From: Bacteroidales bacterium
Lineage (GTDB): Bacteria > Bacteroidota > Bacteroidia > Bacteroidales > UBA932
Assembly: GCA_016281315.1 (NCBI GenBank)
Contig: JAEEIJ010000058.1
Span: forward strand, 37,769-101,768
Direction of reading: 5' to 3'
Length of the DNA: 64,000 nucleotides
The notes beneath the pieces are model-generated. The model was not told the DNA's origin. It was given only the letters and a program-made list of their open reading frames with translations, and did no database searches. Below, piece after piece: positions 48,481-58,537 of the stretch. Positions within the stretch are counted from its first letter, which is position 1. The number at the start of each line of letters is the position of its first letter. Made by a program: the position numbers and the translations under genes.

Positions 48481-51386
48481 TGCAGACGCCCACGCTCATG
48501 GCCCGGCGGATCCGGCGGATCCTCCTGGTGTGCAACAACTACGACAATTTTTCGCTGGAGGAAGACGGCCGGCTGGATATGCGCATCGCGCAGGAGTACG
48601 CCGACCTGAACCTCAGCGGCCCGCCCACCATCGAGCGGGTGGCCAGCACACGGGAGGCACTGGACGAGCTGGAAAAAGGCGAGCGCTGGGACCTGGTCAT
48701 CACCCTCTACAACGTGGGCGAGGTGGATGTCTTCCACTTTGCCGAAAAACTGAAACAGGTAAGTCCGGATATGCCCGTGGTGCTGCTCACCTCCTTCTCC
48801 AAGGAAGTGTACCGCCAGCTGGAAAGCCGCGACACCTCGAAGATCGACTACATCTTCAACTGGAACGGCAGCACGGACCTCATCATCGCCATCATCAAGC
48901 TGCTGGAAGACAGTATGAACGCCCCCACGGACATCCTGGAGGCCGGCGTGCAGTGCATCCTGCTGGTGGAAGACTCCGTCCGCTATTACTCGAGCTACCT
49001 CCCGCTGCTGTACAAACTGGTGCTGCAGCAGAACGTGGCCGCCGTGCGCGACGCCCTCAACGAGGAGCAGCAGATCTTCCGCAAACGGGCCCGTCCGAAA
49101 ATCCTGATGGCCACCAACTATGAGGACGCCGTGGAGCTGTACAACCGCTACAAGGAGAATCTCCTGGGCGTGATCTCGGACATCGGCTTCGTGCTGCACC
49201 GCGGGGACAAACCCGCCACGGAAAAGCTGGACGCCGGCGTGGACCTGTGCAAGTTCATCCGCAGCGAGTACCCCAAGATGTCCATCCTGATGCAGAGTTC
49301 GCAGGAGAGTATGCGTTCCGTCGCGGAGGGCCTCCAGGCCGGCTTCCTGATGAAGCGCTCGAAGACCCTCACCCACGACCTTTCCGAATACATCGGCCGG
49401 GAATTCGGCTTCGGCGACTTCGTGGCGCTGGACAGCCGCGGCCGCGTCTTCGGACGCGCCAGCGACCTGCAGGGGGCGGAAGAACTCATCGGCCGCCTGC
49501 CGGACAAGGAGCTGGAACGCCTCAAGAGCAAGAACTACATCTCCCGCTGGATGCTGGCCCGCGGCCTCTTCCAGGAAGGAATGGCCATCAAGAACACCAA
49601 CTTCCAGGAGATGGACGCCTACCGCAGGGCCGCGATGGAGAGCATCCACGACTACCGCGTGCGCCAGAGCCTGGGCGTGGTGGCCCGTTTCAACCCGGAG
49701 ACCTACAACGACACCATCTGGTTCGCCCGCATCGGCGAAGGCTCCATCGGCGGCAAAGCCCGCGGCCTGGCCTTCCTGAACCACGTCCTGTACAAGCACA
49801 ACCTGTACGACGAGTGGGAAGGCGTCAAGCTCACCGTCCCCCGGACGCTCGTGGTGGCCACCGAATACTTCGACCGCTTCATCCTGGAGAACGGCCTGCA
49901 GTACGTAATCAATGCGGACCTCTCGGACGGGGAAATCCTCTCGGAATTCGTATCATCCAACCTGCCGCAGGATCTCACGGAAGCCCTCAGGGCCTTCATC
50001 CGCGTGGTGAACAAACCCCTGGCGGTGCGTTCCTCCTCCAAGCTGGAAGATTCCTACTATCAGCCGTTTGCCGGCGTCTATTCCACCTATATGATTCCTT
50101 CGGTGGAAAACGAGGACCAGCAGCTGCGGCTCATCGCCAAGGCCATCAAGAGCGTGTATGCGAGCGTGTACTTCGCCGCCTCGCGCGGCTACATCGCCGC
50201 TACCGCCAACGTCATCTCGGAGGAGAAGATGGCCATCATCCTCCAGGAAGTGTGCGGCGCGGAGGACCAGGGGTATTACTTCCCCACCCTCTCGGGCGTC
50301 GCGCGCAGCGTAAACTTCTATCCCATCGGCTATGAGAAGGCCGATGAAGGCATCGTGAAACTGGCCTACGGCCTCGGGAAGGCGGTGGTGGACGGCGAGC
50401 AGGTGCTGCGCTTCTCCCCCTCCTACCCGAAGCACGTCCTGCAGACCTCCACGCCGGACCTGGCGCTCAAGGAGACCCAGCAGGTGATGTACGCGCTGAA
50501 CCTCCTTCCGGAGAAGTTCAAGACATCGGCCGACGACGCCGTGAACCTGGAACGCATCCCCGTCACCGAATGCGGGCGCTTCCCTTCCTTCAGCAAGGTG
50601 TGCTCCACCTACGACTACCAGAACCAGCGCATCGTGGATTCCCCGCTGGCGGAAGGGCCCAAGTTCGTCAGCTTCTCGCATATCCTGCGATACAACACCT
50701 ATCCGCTTGCACCCATCCTGCGGCGCCTGCTGGAAATCTGCAGCGCGGAAATGCAGTGCAGCGTGGAACTGGAATTCGCCGCGGAACTCTCCACGGGCAG
50801 CTTCAACGCCCTGCAGATCCGGCCCATCTCCTCGGACAGCCTCCGCACGGATGTGGACTGGCGGCAGATCGACTGCTCCGGCGCCCTGGTCCGCTCCACG
50901 AGCGCCCTGGGCACGGGCTGGCTGGAAGACATCCGGGACATCGTCTATCTGAAGGCGGAGACCTTCGACAAGATGAAGACCCTGGAGGTGGCCGATGAAC
51001 TCCGCGCCCTGAACCTCCGGATGCGGCAGGAAGGCCGCCAGTACGTCCTGATCGGCTACGGCCGATGGGGATCCAGCATCCCTACCCTGGGCGTCCCGGT
51101 GGTCTGGAGCGACATCTCCGAAGTACGCGTGCTGGTGGAAGCGTCCCTGCCGGATTTCCGCGTGGATCCCAGCCAGGGAACGCATTTCTTCCAGAACCTC
51201 ACCTCGTTCAACGCGGGGTATGTGAACGTAGACCCTTATACCAGGCGGGAGGACTGCCTGGACCTGAGCGCGCTGGACGCTCTTCCCGCCGCGGAAGAGA
51301 CGGTATACCTCCGGCACGTGCAACTGGACAAACCCCTTACCGTGTGCGTGGACGGCCGCACGGGACGGGCCGTGATTAAACTATGA
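48477..51386 (+). CDS. Receiver-like/PEP-pyruvate ATP-grasp domain protein (incomplete PEP synthase)
   Basis: A 969-residue protein, often labelled phosphoenolpyruvate synthase in Bacteroides. Residues about 13-150 and 158-330 look like two response-regulator receiver folds. The second has the acidic pair ILLVEDS (165-166) and a phospho-acceptor candidate D235 in GVISDIGF. From about 415 a PPDK_N-type ATP-grasp domain follows (GEGSIGGKARGLAFLNH, LAVRSSSKLEDSYYQPFAGVYSTYM, ELEFAAELSTGSFNALQIRPI). The swivelling phosphohistidine domain and PEP-binding barrel of true PEP synthase are absent, so it is unlikely to make PEP alone. It may sense or phosphorylate a partner under receiver control (inference). 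It overlaps gdhA and the next gene by 4 nt each. Confidence 0.75.
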   Translation: MMQTPTLMARRIRRILLVCNNYDNFSLEEDGRLDMRIAQEYADLNLSGPPTIERVASTREALDELEKGERWDLVITLYNVGEVDVFHFAEKLKQVSPDMPVVLLTSFSKEVYRQLESRDTSKIDYIFNWNGSTDLIIAIIKLLEDSMNAPTDILEAGVQCILLVEDSVRYYSSYLPLLYKLVLQQNVAAVRDALNEEQQIFRKRARPKILMATNYEDAVELYNRYKENLLGVISDIGFVLHRGDKPATEKLDAGVDLCKFIRSEYPKMSILMQSSQESMRSVAEGLQAGFLMKRSKTLTHDLSEYIGREFGFGDFVALDSRGRVFGRASDLQGAEELIGRLPDKELERLKSKNYISRWMLARGLFQEGMAIKNTNFQEMDAYRRAAMESIHDYRVRQSLGVVARFNPETYNDTIWFARIGEGSIGGKARGLAFLNHVLYKHNLYDEWEGVKLTVPRTLVVATEYFDRFILENGLQYVINADLSDGEILSEFVSSNLPQDLTEALRAFIRVVNKPLAVRSSSKLEDSYYQPFAGVYSTYMIPSVENEDQQLRLIAKAIKSVYASVYFAASRGYIAATANVISEEKMAIILQEVCGAEDQGYYFPTLSGVARSVNFYPIGYEKADEGIVKLAYGLGKAVVDGEQVLRFSPSYPKHVLQTSTPDLALKETQQVMYALNLLPEKFKTSADDAVNLERIPVTECGRFPSFSKVCSTYDYQNQRIVDSPLAEGPKFVSFSHILRYNTYPLAPILRRLLEICSAEMQCSVELEFAAELSTGSFNALQIRPISSDSLRTDVDWRQIDCSGALVRSTSALGTGWLEDIRDIVYLKAETFDKMKTLEVADELRALNLRMRQEGRQYVLIGYGRWGSSIPTLGVPVVWSDISEVRVLVEASLPDFRVDPSQGTHFFQNLTSFNAGYVNVDPYTRREDCLDLSALDALPAAEETVYLRHVQLDKPLTVCVDGRTGRAVIKL

Positions 51387-52924
51387 AAGAATTCGAACTC
51401 TCGCTCAAGATCGGGAAGGAACTGACCCGGGACATCCTGCAGGAGGCTGCAGGAAGGGCCCTGGGCGTACCGCCGGCGAAAGTGGCACACATTGAGGTGG
51501 TCCGTCGCAGCGTGGACGCCCGTCAGGACATCCTGTACCGCTACCGCGTGCAGGCTTTCCGGCAGGGAGAGGCGTTCGAACCCTATAAGGTGGCGCCCTA
51601 CCAGGACGTGCACGACAAAGAGCCGGTAATCGTCATCGGCGCCGGACCGGCCGGCCTTTTCGCCGCCCTCAAGCTCCTGCAGAAAGGCCTCCGGCCCATC
51701 GTGCTGGAGCGGGGCAAGGACGTGGAGCGCCGGAAAGTGGATATGGCCAAACTGTCCTTGGAGGGCGTGGTGAACCCGGATTCCAACTACTGCTTCGGGG
51801 AAGGCGGCGCCGGCGCGTTCAGCGACGGCAAGCTCTACACGCGTTCGTCCAAGCGCGGGGACATCCGGGAGGTCCTGCACCAGCTGGTGGCCTTCGGGGC
51901 CGATGAAACCATCCTCATCGACGCCCATCCGCACATCGGCACGGACCGGCTTCCGGAAGTGGTGAAAAACATCCGCCGCTGCATCGAGGAGCACGGCGGG
52001 GCGTATCACTTCGACAGTCGCGTCACGGCCATCGAGCCGGGCTTCAAAGTGACGGCCGGCGGCAAGACCTATGAGGCGCGGAAAGTCCTCCTCGCCACCG
52101 GGCACTCCGCCAGGGACATCTACGAACTCTTCCGCCAGAAAGGCTGGGCGCTGGAGGCCAAGGGCTTCGCGCTGGGCGTGCGGGCGGAGCATCCGCAGTG
52201 GATGATCAACCAGATCCGCTACCACGGGAAGTACCAGCCCTTTATGCCCACGGCCGAATACAGCTTCGTCCAACAGGTGGACGGCAGGGGCGTTTTCTCC
52301 TTCTGTATGTGTCCCGGCGGCATTCTGGTCCCGTCGGCCACGGAAGACGGCACGGTGGTGCTGAACGGAATGTCCAACGCGGCGCGCAATTCCAAGTGGG
52401 CCGATGCAGGCGTAGTGGTCCAGATCGAGCCCGGCGACCAGCCCGCGGAGTACGAGGGCCCGATGGGCCTGCTGGACTACCAGCGGGACATCGAGCGGAA
52501 TATGTACCGTTGGGTGCAGGAGCACGGCGCAAAACACCCGCTCACCGCCCCCGCCCAGCGGATGAAAGACTTCTGCCGGGGCATCGTGTCGAAGGATCTC
52601 CCGAAGACCTCCTACCACCCCGGCGCCCTCAGCGCTCCGCTGCACGAGCTGCTTCCGGAGCACGTATCGGCCCGCCTCAGGAAAGCCTTCCCGCAGGTGG
52701 ACCGCAGTATGAAAGGTTATTACACGAACGATGCGCTCCTTTTGGGCGTAGAGTCCCGCACTTCGTCCCCGGTCCGCCTCCCGCGGAATCCGGAGACGCT
52801 CGAGCACGTGGACGTTCCGGGCCTGTACCCCTGCGGGGAAGGCGCGGGCTATGCCGGCGGCATCGTCTCCAGCGCCCTGGACGGGATCAACTGTGCGGAA
52901 GCGCTGGCTAAAACAGTATTATAA
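51383..52924 (+). CDS. FAD-dependent oxidoreductase of the COG2509 type
   Basis: A 513-residue flavoprotein. The N-terminal 80 residues form a small alpha/beta domain (LTRDILQEAAGRALGV...EVVRRSVDARQ). The dinucleotide-binding motif VIVIGAGPAGLFAALKLLQKG is at about 82-102, followed by VLERGKDVERRKVD and the family block SNYCFGEGGAGAFSDGKLYTR. The C-terminus has VDVPGLYPCGEGAGYAGGIVSSALDGINCAEAL. Family members are widespread and uncharacterised in substrate. Linked by a 4-nt overlap to the upstream gene and directly abutting tsaD. Confidence 0.82.
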   Translation: MKEFELSLKIGKELTRDILQEAAGRALGVPPAKVAHIEVVRRSVDARQDILYRYRVQAFRQGEAFEPYKVAPYQDVHDKEPVIVIGAGPAGLFAALKLLQKGLRPIVLERGKDVERRKVDMAKLSLEGVVNPDSNYCFGEGGAGAFSDGKLYTRSSKRGDIREVLHQLVAFGADETILIDAHPHIGTDRLPEVVKNIRRCIEEHGGAYHFDSRVTAIEPGFKVTAGGKTYEARKVLLATGHSARDIYELFRQKGWALEAKGFALGVRAEHPQWMINQIRYHGKYQPFMPTAEYSFVQQVDGRGVFSFCMCPGGILVPSATEDGTVVLNGMSNAARNSKWADAGVVVQIEPGDQPAEYEGPMGLLDYQRDIERNMYRWVQEHGAKHPLTAPAQRMKDFCRGIVSKDLPKTSYHPGALSAPLHELLPEHVSARLRKAFPQVDRSMKGYYTNDALLLGVESRTSSPVRLPRNPETLEHVDVPGLYPCGEGAGYAGGIVSSALDGINCAEALAKTVL

Positions 52925-53947
52925 ATGGCAGAGATCATCCTTGGCATAGAGTCCTCCTGCGACGATACGTCGGCGGCCGTTCTCCGGGACGGGGTGCTGC
53001 TTTCGAACGTAATCGCTTCGCAGCAGGTACACAAGGACTTCGGCGGCGTAGTGCCGGAGCTGGCTTCCCGTGCCCACGAGCAGAACATCGTGCCCGTGGT
53101 GTCGGAGGCTTTGCGCAAGGCCGGCATCAAGGCCGATGAACTCAGCGCCATCGCCTTCACCCGCGGGCCGGGCCTGCTGGGTTCGCTCCTGGTGGGCACC
53201 TCCTTCGCCAAGGCCCTGGGTCTGGCGCTGGACAAGCCCATCGTGATGGTGAATCACCTCCAGGGACACATCCTGGCGAATTTCATCCGTCAGGAAGGCG
53301 TTCCCGTGCGGGAGCCGCAGTTCCCCTATCTGTGCCTGCTGGTTTCCGGCGGCAATTCCCAGATCGTCAAGGTGACGAGCCCGCTGGAATACGAAATCCT
53401 GGGCCAGACCATCGACGACGCCGTGGGAGAAGCCTTCGACAAATGTTCCAAGATGCTGGGCCTGGGCTATCCCGGCGGCCCCATTATAGACTCGCTGGCC
53501 GCGCAGGGCGACCCCGACCGTTTCCACTTCGCCAAACCCAACATCCCGGGCCTGGACTACAGTTTCAGCGGCGTCAAGACTTCGCTACTGTATTTCGTGC
53601 GCGACGAGATGGCCAAGGACCCCCAGTTCCTGGAGAAGAACAAGGAAGACCTCTGCGCGAGTTTCCAGAAGACCCTCATCGACGTCCTAATGGGAAAACT
53701 CGTCCGGGCCGCCAAGGAAACCCGGATCCGGGAAATCACGATGGGCGGCGGCGTGAGCGCCAACAGCGGCCTCAGGCAGCGGATGCTGGAAGAAGGCGCC
53801 CGGCGCCACTGGAACGTATACCTGCCCGAAAGAAAGTTTACCACCGACAACGCGGCGATGATCGCCGTGGCCGGCTGGTTTGCCTATAAAGCCGGGGTGA
53901 GAACGCCCCTGGATGTTGCACCTGTTTCACGTATGGCCGATTTTTAG
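52925..53947 (+). CDS. tsaD: tRNA threonylcarbamoyladenosine synthase subunit TsaD
   Basis: Transfers the threonylcarbamoyl group to A37 of ANN-decoding tRNAs, with TsaB and TsaE. The 340-residue ASKHA-fold protein has LGIESSCDDTSAAVL, the iron-binding NHLQGHI (HxxxH), FPYLCLLVSGGNSQIV, DDAVGEAFDKCSKMLGLGYPGGPII and GGGVSANSGLR. Length is standard. It starts on the base after the upstream stop and itself abuts tamB. mtaB, five genes on from gdhA in the same run, acts on the product of this enzyme. Confidence 0.96.
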   Translation: MAEIILGIESSCDDTSAAVLRDGVLLSNVIASQQVHKDFGGVVPELASRAHEQNIVPVVSEALRKAGIKADELSAIAFTRGPGLLGSLLVGTSFAKALGLALDKPIVMVNHLQGHILANFIRQEGVPVREPQFPYLCLLVSGGNSQIVKVTSPLEYEILGQTIDDAVGEAFDKCSKMLGLGYPGGPIIDSLAAQGDPDRFHFAKPNIPGLDYSFSGVKTSLLYFVRDEMAKDPQFLEKNKEDLCASFQKTLIDVLMGKLVRAAKETRIREITMGGGVSANSGLRQRMLEEGARRHWNVYLPERKFTTDNAAMIAVAGWFAYKAGVRTPLDVAPVSRMADF

Positions 53948-56900
53948 ATGAAGAAAGCCGTCCGCATAACCGCCTGGATCCTGGCCCTGCTGCTCCTGAT
54001 TCAAATCGGGGCGGTGGTGGTGCTGCAGTCCCCCGCCGTGCAGACCTGGCTGGGGAAGAAGGCCATCGGTATGCTGGAAGAGAAGGTGAATGCCCACATC
54101 AGCTTCAGCTCCGCCTCCATCCGTCCCTTCGACGCCCTGGTGCTGGAGGACGTGCTGGTGATGGACAGCGAGCCCCTTATCCCGTATATGGACACCCTCC
54201 TGTACGTGAAGCACCTGAGCGCCCGCTTCTCGGTGATAGGCCTCCTGAAAGGGGACTGCATCAAACTGAAACGGGCGAACCTGGACGGCGGTTGCTTCCA
54301 CCTGGTCCTTGAGGATGACCCTTACCGCGAAGGACGGTCGCGCACCAACCTGCAGCGCATCTTCAATATGCCGCCGCCTTCGGGCAAGAATGACGGCTTC
54401 CACTGGGGCGACATCCTGGATGCCCGGAACCTCGAAGTGCGGAACTTCCACTACCGGATGGAACTCCCCCGGACGGAAGCCCGCCAGAAAGCCCGTGGCA
54501 AGAAACCCGTCGAGCCCGGCGTCATCGACTGGAACCATCTGAACCTCGTCCTGGAGCATCTGAAGGTGAATCACCTGCGCATCGCCGACGACCTCATCGA
54601 ATGCGACGCGCGCGAGATGTACGTCCACGAACTGGAGACCGGCCTGAGGATGCAGGGTCTGGCCGCCCGGACGGTCCGGGTGGGCAAGGGCAATATGCAC
54701 CTGGACGATTTCAAGGGCCGGCTGAGCCCCGGAACCATCCTCAACGTGCCGTCGATGGATATGCGCGCACCGCTGGACGAATACGACGATTTCGAGAACA
54801 AAGTCCACCTGGACGTCCTCCTGGCGGAGGGCTCCGTCCTGGATATGCGCAGCATCAGCCACTTCTCCTCGGGCCTGGGCGGAATGGACTTCCGCGGCAG
54901 CCTCCGCGGCCGCTTCGACGGTCCGGTGAGCAACTTCCGCCTGATGGATATGGTCATCGACGGCCTGGACGAGGAAATTCATCTGGAAACCGACGGACAT
55001 ATGACGGGCCTGCCGGAAGTGGACGACACCAGGCTGGAGTTCCAGATTCACGACCTGAGTTTCTCGATGGCCAGTCTGGGCGAGTTCGTCCGCGACTGGG
55101 CGCCCGGCGTGAAAATGGACGGCCTGAAGAAACTGGCCCCGGGCGAATCCTTCAGCCTCAGCGGCCGCGTGGGCGGCACCCTGAATATAATGGACATCGA
55201 CGCCGACGTGCGTTCGCGCATCGGCGATGCCTGGGCCGACATCACCATCCGCAACATCCTGGACCATCGGCAGGCCATCGGCATCGGCGGGACCGTGGAC
55301 TCCGACAGGCTGAACCTGGGCACGCTCCTGGGGCGGGAAGACCTGGGGCCACTGACAATGCGCTCGAGGCTGGACGCCGCCTTCCCGAAGAACGGGACGA
55401 AGGTGCGCCTGGACAGCCTGCACGTGCTCAGTCTCAACGCCCTGGGCTACGAATACAAGAACATCGGCGTGAGCGGCAACTATGAGGACGCGGACTTCGA
55501 TTTCGCCCTCCGCTCCGACGATCCGAACCTCCTGGCCAGCGCGACGGGCGTCTATCACGAGACGCCTGAAAAGGACGGCCATATGGAGGTGGACCTGAAG
55601 CTGGACCGTGCCAACCTGGAGGCGCTGAACCTCGCACCCCGCAGCGGCAAGTCCCTGGTGAGCCTGGACGCCCGCGCGGCGCTCGTTCGAAACGACGCCC
55701 ACACCACCGGCACCGTCAACGCCAGCCGCATCTCCCTGGTGAGCGACAGCGGCACCCACCCCATCGACGACATCGTCCTGCACATCGACGCCCGGGACGG
55801 CGCCCACAAGATGACGCTGCAGTCGGCGATGCTGGACGCCTCCTATTCGGGCGACAAGGCCGTCACCGCCTTCGCCCAGGACCTCAAGGCCCTCGTCGTG
55901 GGGCAGCAGCTCCCGGCCCTCTCCCCCGATCCCGCCTCCTATAGCGGCGCGTCCTATTCGGCCAGCCTGAAAGTGCACAAACTGCAGGAACTGCTGGATT
56001 TCGTGGCGCCCGGCGCCTATGTGGAGAACGGCACCGAGGCCCAGGTCTCCGTCACCGGGAACGGCCGTCTCAAGGCCAGCCTTACCTCGGGCCGCATCGC
56101 CCTCAGGGACAAGTACGTGAAGGACCTGCGCCTGCGCCTGGACAACGAGAACGATGCGCTCATCGCCGACCTGAGCGGTGGCACCCTCGCCCTGGGAGCC
56201 ACGCGCCTGCTGGGCAACCGCCTCACCCTCTATGCCGCGCAGAACCGCGTGGGTCTGGGGTATACCTTCGACAACGAAGCGGAGGCCGATACCCGGGCCG
56301 AGCTCTACCTGAACGGCGGCCTGGACCGGGACGAGAAAGGCCTCTCGGTCTCCGGCAGCGCCCTGCCGTCCAACTTCTATTATAAAGGCAACGGCTGGGG
56401 CATCTCCTCCGGCGAAATCACCTATAAGGACGGCCGCCTGCACGTGGACAAACTCCAGGCGCGGCACGAGGAACAGCTGCTGCTGGTGGACGGCGGCTAC
56501 TCCCCCGGCAAGGCCGACACCCTTTCGGTCACGATGGACCGCTTCGACCTGGCCCTGGTCAATTCCCTGGGCCCGGGCGACATCCCGCCGGTGGAAGGAC
56601 AGGTCACCGGACGGGCGCGCGTGGTGTCATCGGCCGCCTCCTCCACCCCCGTCCTGCTGGCGGGCGTCACCTGCGACTCCACCAGCCTGGGCGGCAAACG
56701 GATCGGCCGGCTGCAGCTCTCCAGCATCTGGGACGAACCCGGAAACCGCTTCCGGATGCGCCTCCGCAACAGCCTGGACGGCCGCACCGCCCTGGACGCC
56801 GACGCCACCCTCTCCCCTTCCACCAAACAAGTGGACGGAAGGGTGAAGATGGACCGCTTCTCGATGGGCGTGGCCGAACCCTTCCTGACCGGCATCTTCC

Positions 56901-58537
56901 ACGCTTTCGACGGAGACCTTACCGGAGAAATCGGCCTGGGCGGAAGCTGGGACAAACTGCAGGTCCAAGGCGATAACATCCGCCTGGACGACGGCCTGCT
57001 GGACATCGATTTCACCCGGGTCCCCTATAAGGCGAACGGCATCCTGGCCCTGGACGGAAAGGGGCTGCACTTCAAGGACATTGCCATCTCCGACGGAGAA
57101 AAGGGCTCCGGAAGCGTTGCCGGAAGCATTCTGTTCAGCTTCAACGACCTCCGGGACATCCGGATGGACACCCATATCAAGATGAAGGATATGCGGGCGC
57201 TGGCCCTGCCGCGCGGCGTCAATCCGATGCTGTGGGGCGACATCTACGCCGGCGGCAGCGTGGACATCACCGGCCCGCTCAACCGCATCACCCTGGCCCT
57301 GAACGCCACCAATGCGCGCGAAGGGACCTTCCACCTGCCCATCGGCTCTTCCTCCGGCGGCAGCTCCACCAACATCCTCAGCTTCACGGAGTCGGCCCGG
57401 GAGGTCATCGAGGATCCCTATGAACTGATGATGAACGTCCAGCAGGACAAACGCCGGCAGGGTTCGGACTTCCGCTTCACGGGCCGCATCACCGCCACGC
57501 CCAGCCTGCAGGTGAACCTGGACCTGGACGAGGAGAGTTCCCTCACCGCCTACGGCAGCGGCACCATCGAACTGGAATCGCGCTCCTCGCAGGGCATCTT
57601 CACCCTGGGCGGCGACTACGCCATCCACGACGGCAGCTTCCATTTCTCGGCAATGAACCTGGTGAACCGCAAGTTCACCATCCAGGACGGCAGTTCCATC
57701 CGCTTCAACGGCGACGTCTGGGATACGGACCTGGATGTGCTGGGCCGATACACCACCAAGGCCAGCCTGTCCAACCTCCTGCCCTCCTACGACGAAGAAT
57801 CGTCTTCCTCCAGCCGGCGCACCGTATTCTGCGGCATCCATATCAGCGGCAAGATGCGGAACCCCGTGGTGGACTTCGACATCGAGGTTCCGGACCTGAA
57901 CCCCATCGTGCAGACCCAGGTGGAGAGCGCCCTCAACTCGGAGGATAAAGTCCAGAAACAGTTCGTGTACCTGCTTCTGGCCGGCAACTTCCTCCCCACG
58001 GAAGAATCCGGGGTGACCACCAACGGCTCCGAGGTGCTCTACTCCAACGTGTCGTCCATTATGTCGGGGCAGATCAACAACATCTTCCAGAAACTGGATA
58101 TCCCGCTGGACCTGGGTCTGAACTACCAGACCACCCAGGCGGGGATGGACCTCTTCGACGTGGCCGTGAGCACCCAGCTCTTCAACAACCGCGTGCTGGT
58201 GAACGGCACCGTGGGCAACAAGCAGATTATGGGCGGCCTCACCACCAACGAGGTGGCCGGAGACCTGGACGTGGAAATCAAGTTGAACCGGAGCGGCTCG
58301 CTGCGTCTGAGCCTCTTCTCCCATTCGGCCGACCAGTATACCTATTACCTGGACAACAGCCAGCGGAACGGCGGCGGTATCGCCTACCAGCGGGAATTCA
58401 ACTCGCTGGTGCAGTTCTTCCGGGAACTGTTCGCCAGCCCTTCCCGGCGCGAACAGATGGCGCTGGAAGCGGCTTCCAAACCCGCGGAAGACGTGGTCCT
58501 CAAAATCGATGAAAACGGAACGTCCTATGAGCAGTAA
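53948..58537 (+). CDS. tamB: TamB-family translocation and assembly module protein
   Basis: A 1529-residue inner-membrane-anchored periplasmic protein. The N-terminal membrane helix is about 6-26 (ITAWILALLLLIQIGAVVVL), followed by AKK-like opening LGKKAIGMLEEKVNAHISF. A very long beta-rich body with repeated short strands (probably a beta-taco groove) leads to the C-terminal DUF490/TamB domain (about 1150-1500): GTIELESRSSQGIFTLGGDYAIHDGSFHFSAMNLVNRKFTIQDGSSIRFNGDV is its start region in pattern, and a final VSTQLFNNRVLVNGTVGNK. AsmA/TamB proteins move phospholipids or assist outer-membrane protein assembly. No tamA-like gene is in the window. Residues 1-26 alone are membrane-spanning. Confidence 0.88.
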   Translation: MKKAVRITAWILALLLLIQIGAVVVLQSPAVQTWLGKKAIGMLEEKVNAHISFSSASIRPFDALVLEDVLVMDSEPLIPYMDTLLYVKHLSARFSVIGLLKGDCIKLKRANLDGGCFHLVLEDDPYREGRSRTNLQRIFNMPPPSGKNDGFHWGDILDARNLEVRNFHYRMELPRTEARQKARGKKPVEPGVIDWNHLNLVLEHLKVNHLRIADDLIECDAREMYVHELETGLRMQGLAARTVRVGKGNMHLDDFKGRLSPGTILNVPSMDMRAPLDEYDDFENKVHLDVLLAEGSVLDMRSISHFSSGLGGMDFRGSLRGRFDGPVSNFRLMDMVIDGLDEEIHLETDGHMTGLPEVDDTRLEFQIHDLSFSMASLGEFVRDWAPGVKMDGLKKLAPGESFSLSGRVGGTLNIMDIDADVRSRIGDAWADITIRNILDHRQAIGIGGTVDSDRLNLGTLLGREDLGPLTMRSRLDAAFPKNGTKVRLDSLHVLSLNALGYEYKNIGVSGNYEDADFDFALRSDDPNLLASATGVYHETPEKDGHMEVDLKLDRANLEALNLAPRSGKSLVSLDARAALVRNDAHTTGTVNASRISLVSDSGTHPIDDIVLHIDARDGAHKMTLQSAMLDASYSGDKAVTAFAQDLKALVVGQQLPALSPDPASYSGASYSASLKVHKLQELLDFVAPGAYVENGTEAQVSVTGNGRLKASLTSGRIALRDKYVKDLRLRLDNENDALIADLSGGTLALGATRLLGNRLTLYAAQNRVGLGYTFDNEAEADTRAELYLNGGLDRDEKGLSVSGSALPSNFYYKGNGWGISSGEITYKDGRLHVDKLQARHEEQLLLVDGGYSPGKADTLSVTMDRFDLALVNSLGPGDIPPVEGQVTGRARVVSSAASSTPVLLAGVTCDSTSLGGKRIGRLQLSSIWDEPGNRFRMRLRNSLDGRTALDADATLSPSTKQVDGRVKMDRFSMGVAEPFLTGIFHAFDGDLTGEIGLGGSWDKLQVQGDNIRLDDGLLDIDFTRVPYKANGILALDGKGLHFKDIAISDGEKGSGSVAGSILFSFNDLRDIRMDTHIKMKDMRALALPRGVNPMLWGDIYAGGSVDITGPLNRITLALNATNAREGTFHLPIGSSSGGSSTNILSFTESAREVIEDPYELMMNVQQDKRRQGSDFRFTGRITATPSLQVNLDLDEESSLTAYGSGTIELESRSSQGIFTLGGDYAIHDGSFHFSAMNLVNRKFTIQDGSSIRFNGDVWDTDLDVLGRYTTKASLSNLLPSYDEESSSSSRRTVFCGIHISGKMRNPVVDFDIEVPDLNPIVQTQVESALNSEDKVQKQFVYLLLAGNFLPTEESGVTTNGSEVLYSNVSSIMSGQINNIFQKLDIPLDLGLNYQTTQAGMDLFDVAVSTQLFNNRVLVNGTVGNKQIMGGLTTNEVAGDLDVEIKLNRSGSLRLSLFSHSADQYTYYLDNSQRNGGGIAYQREFNSLVQFFRELFASPSRREQMALEAASKPAEDVVLKIDENGTSYEQ

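Noticed and set aside
48477..51386. Annotation as functional phosphoenolpyruvate synthase (ppsA)
   Set aside because: The phosphohistidine swivel domain and the PEP-binding barrel are missing; only the ATP-grasp part is present.
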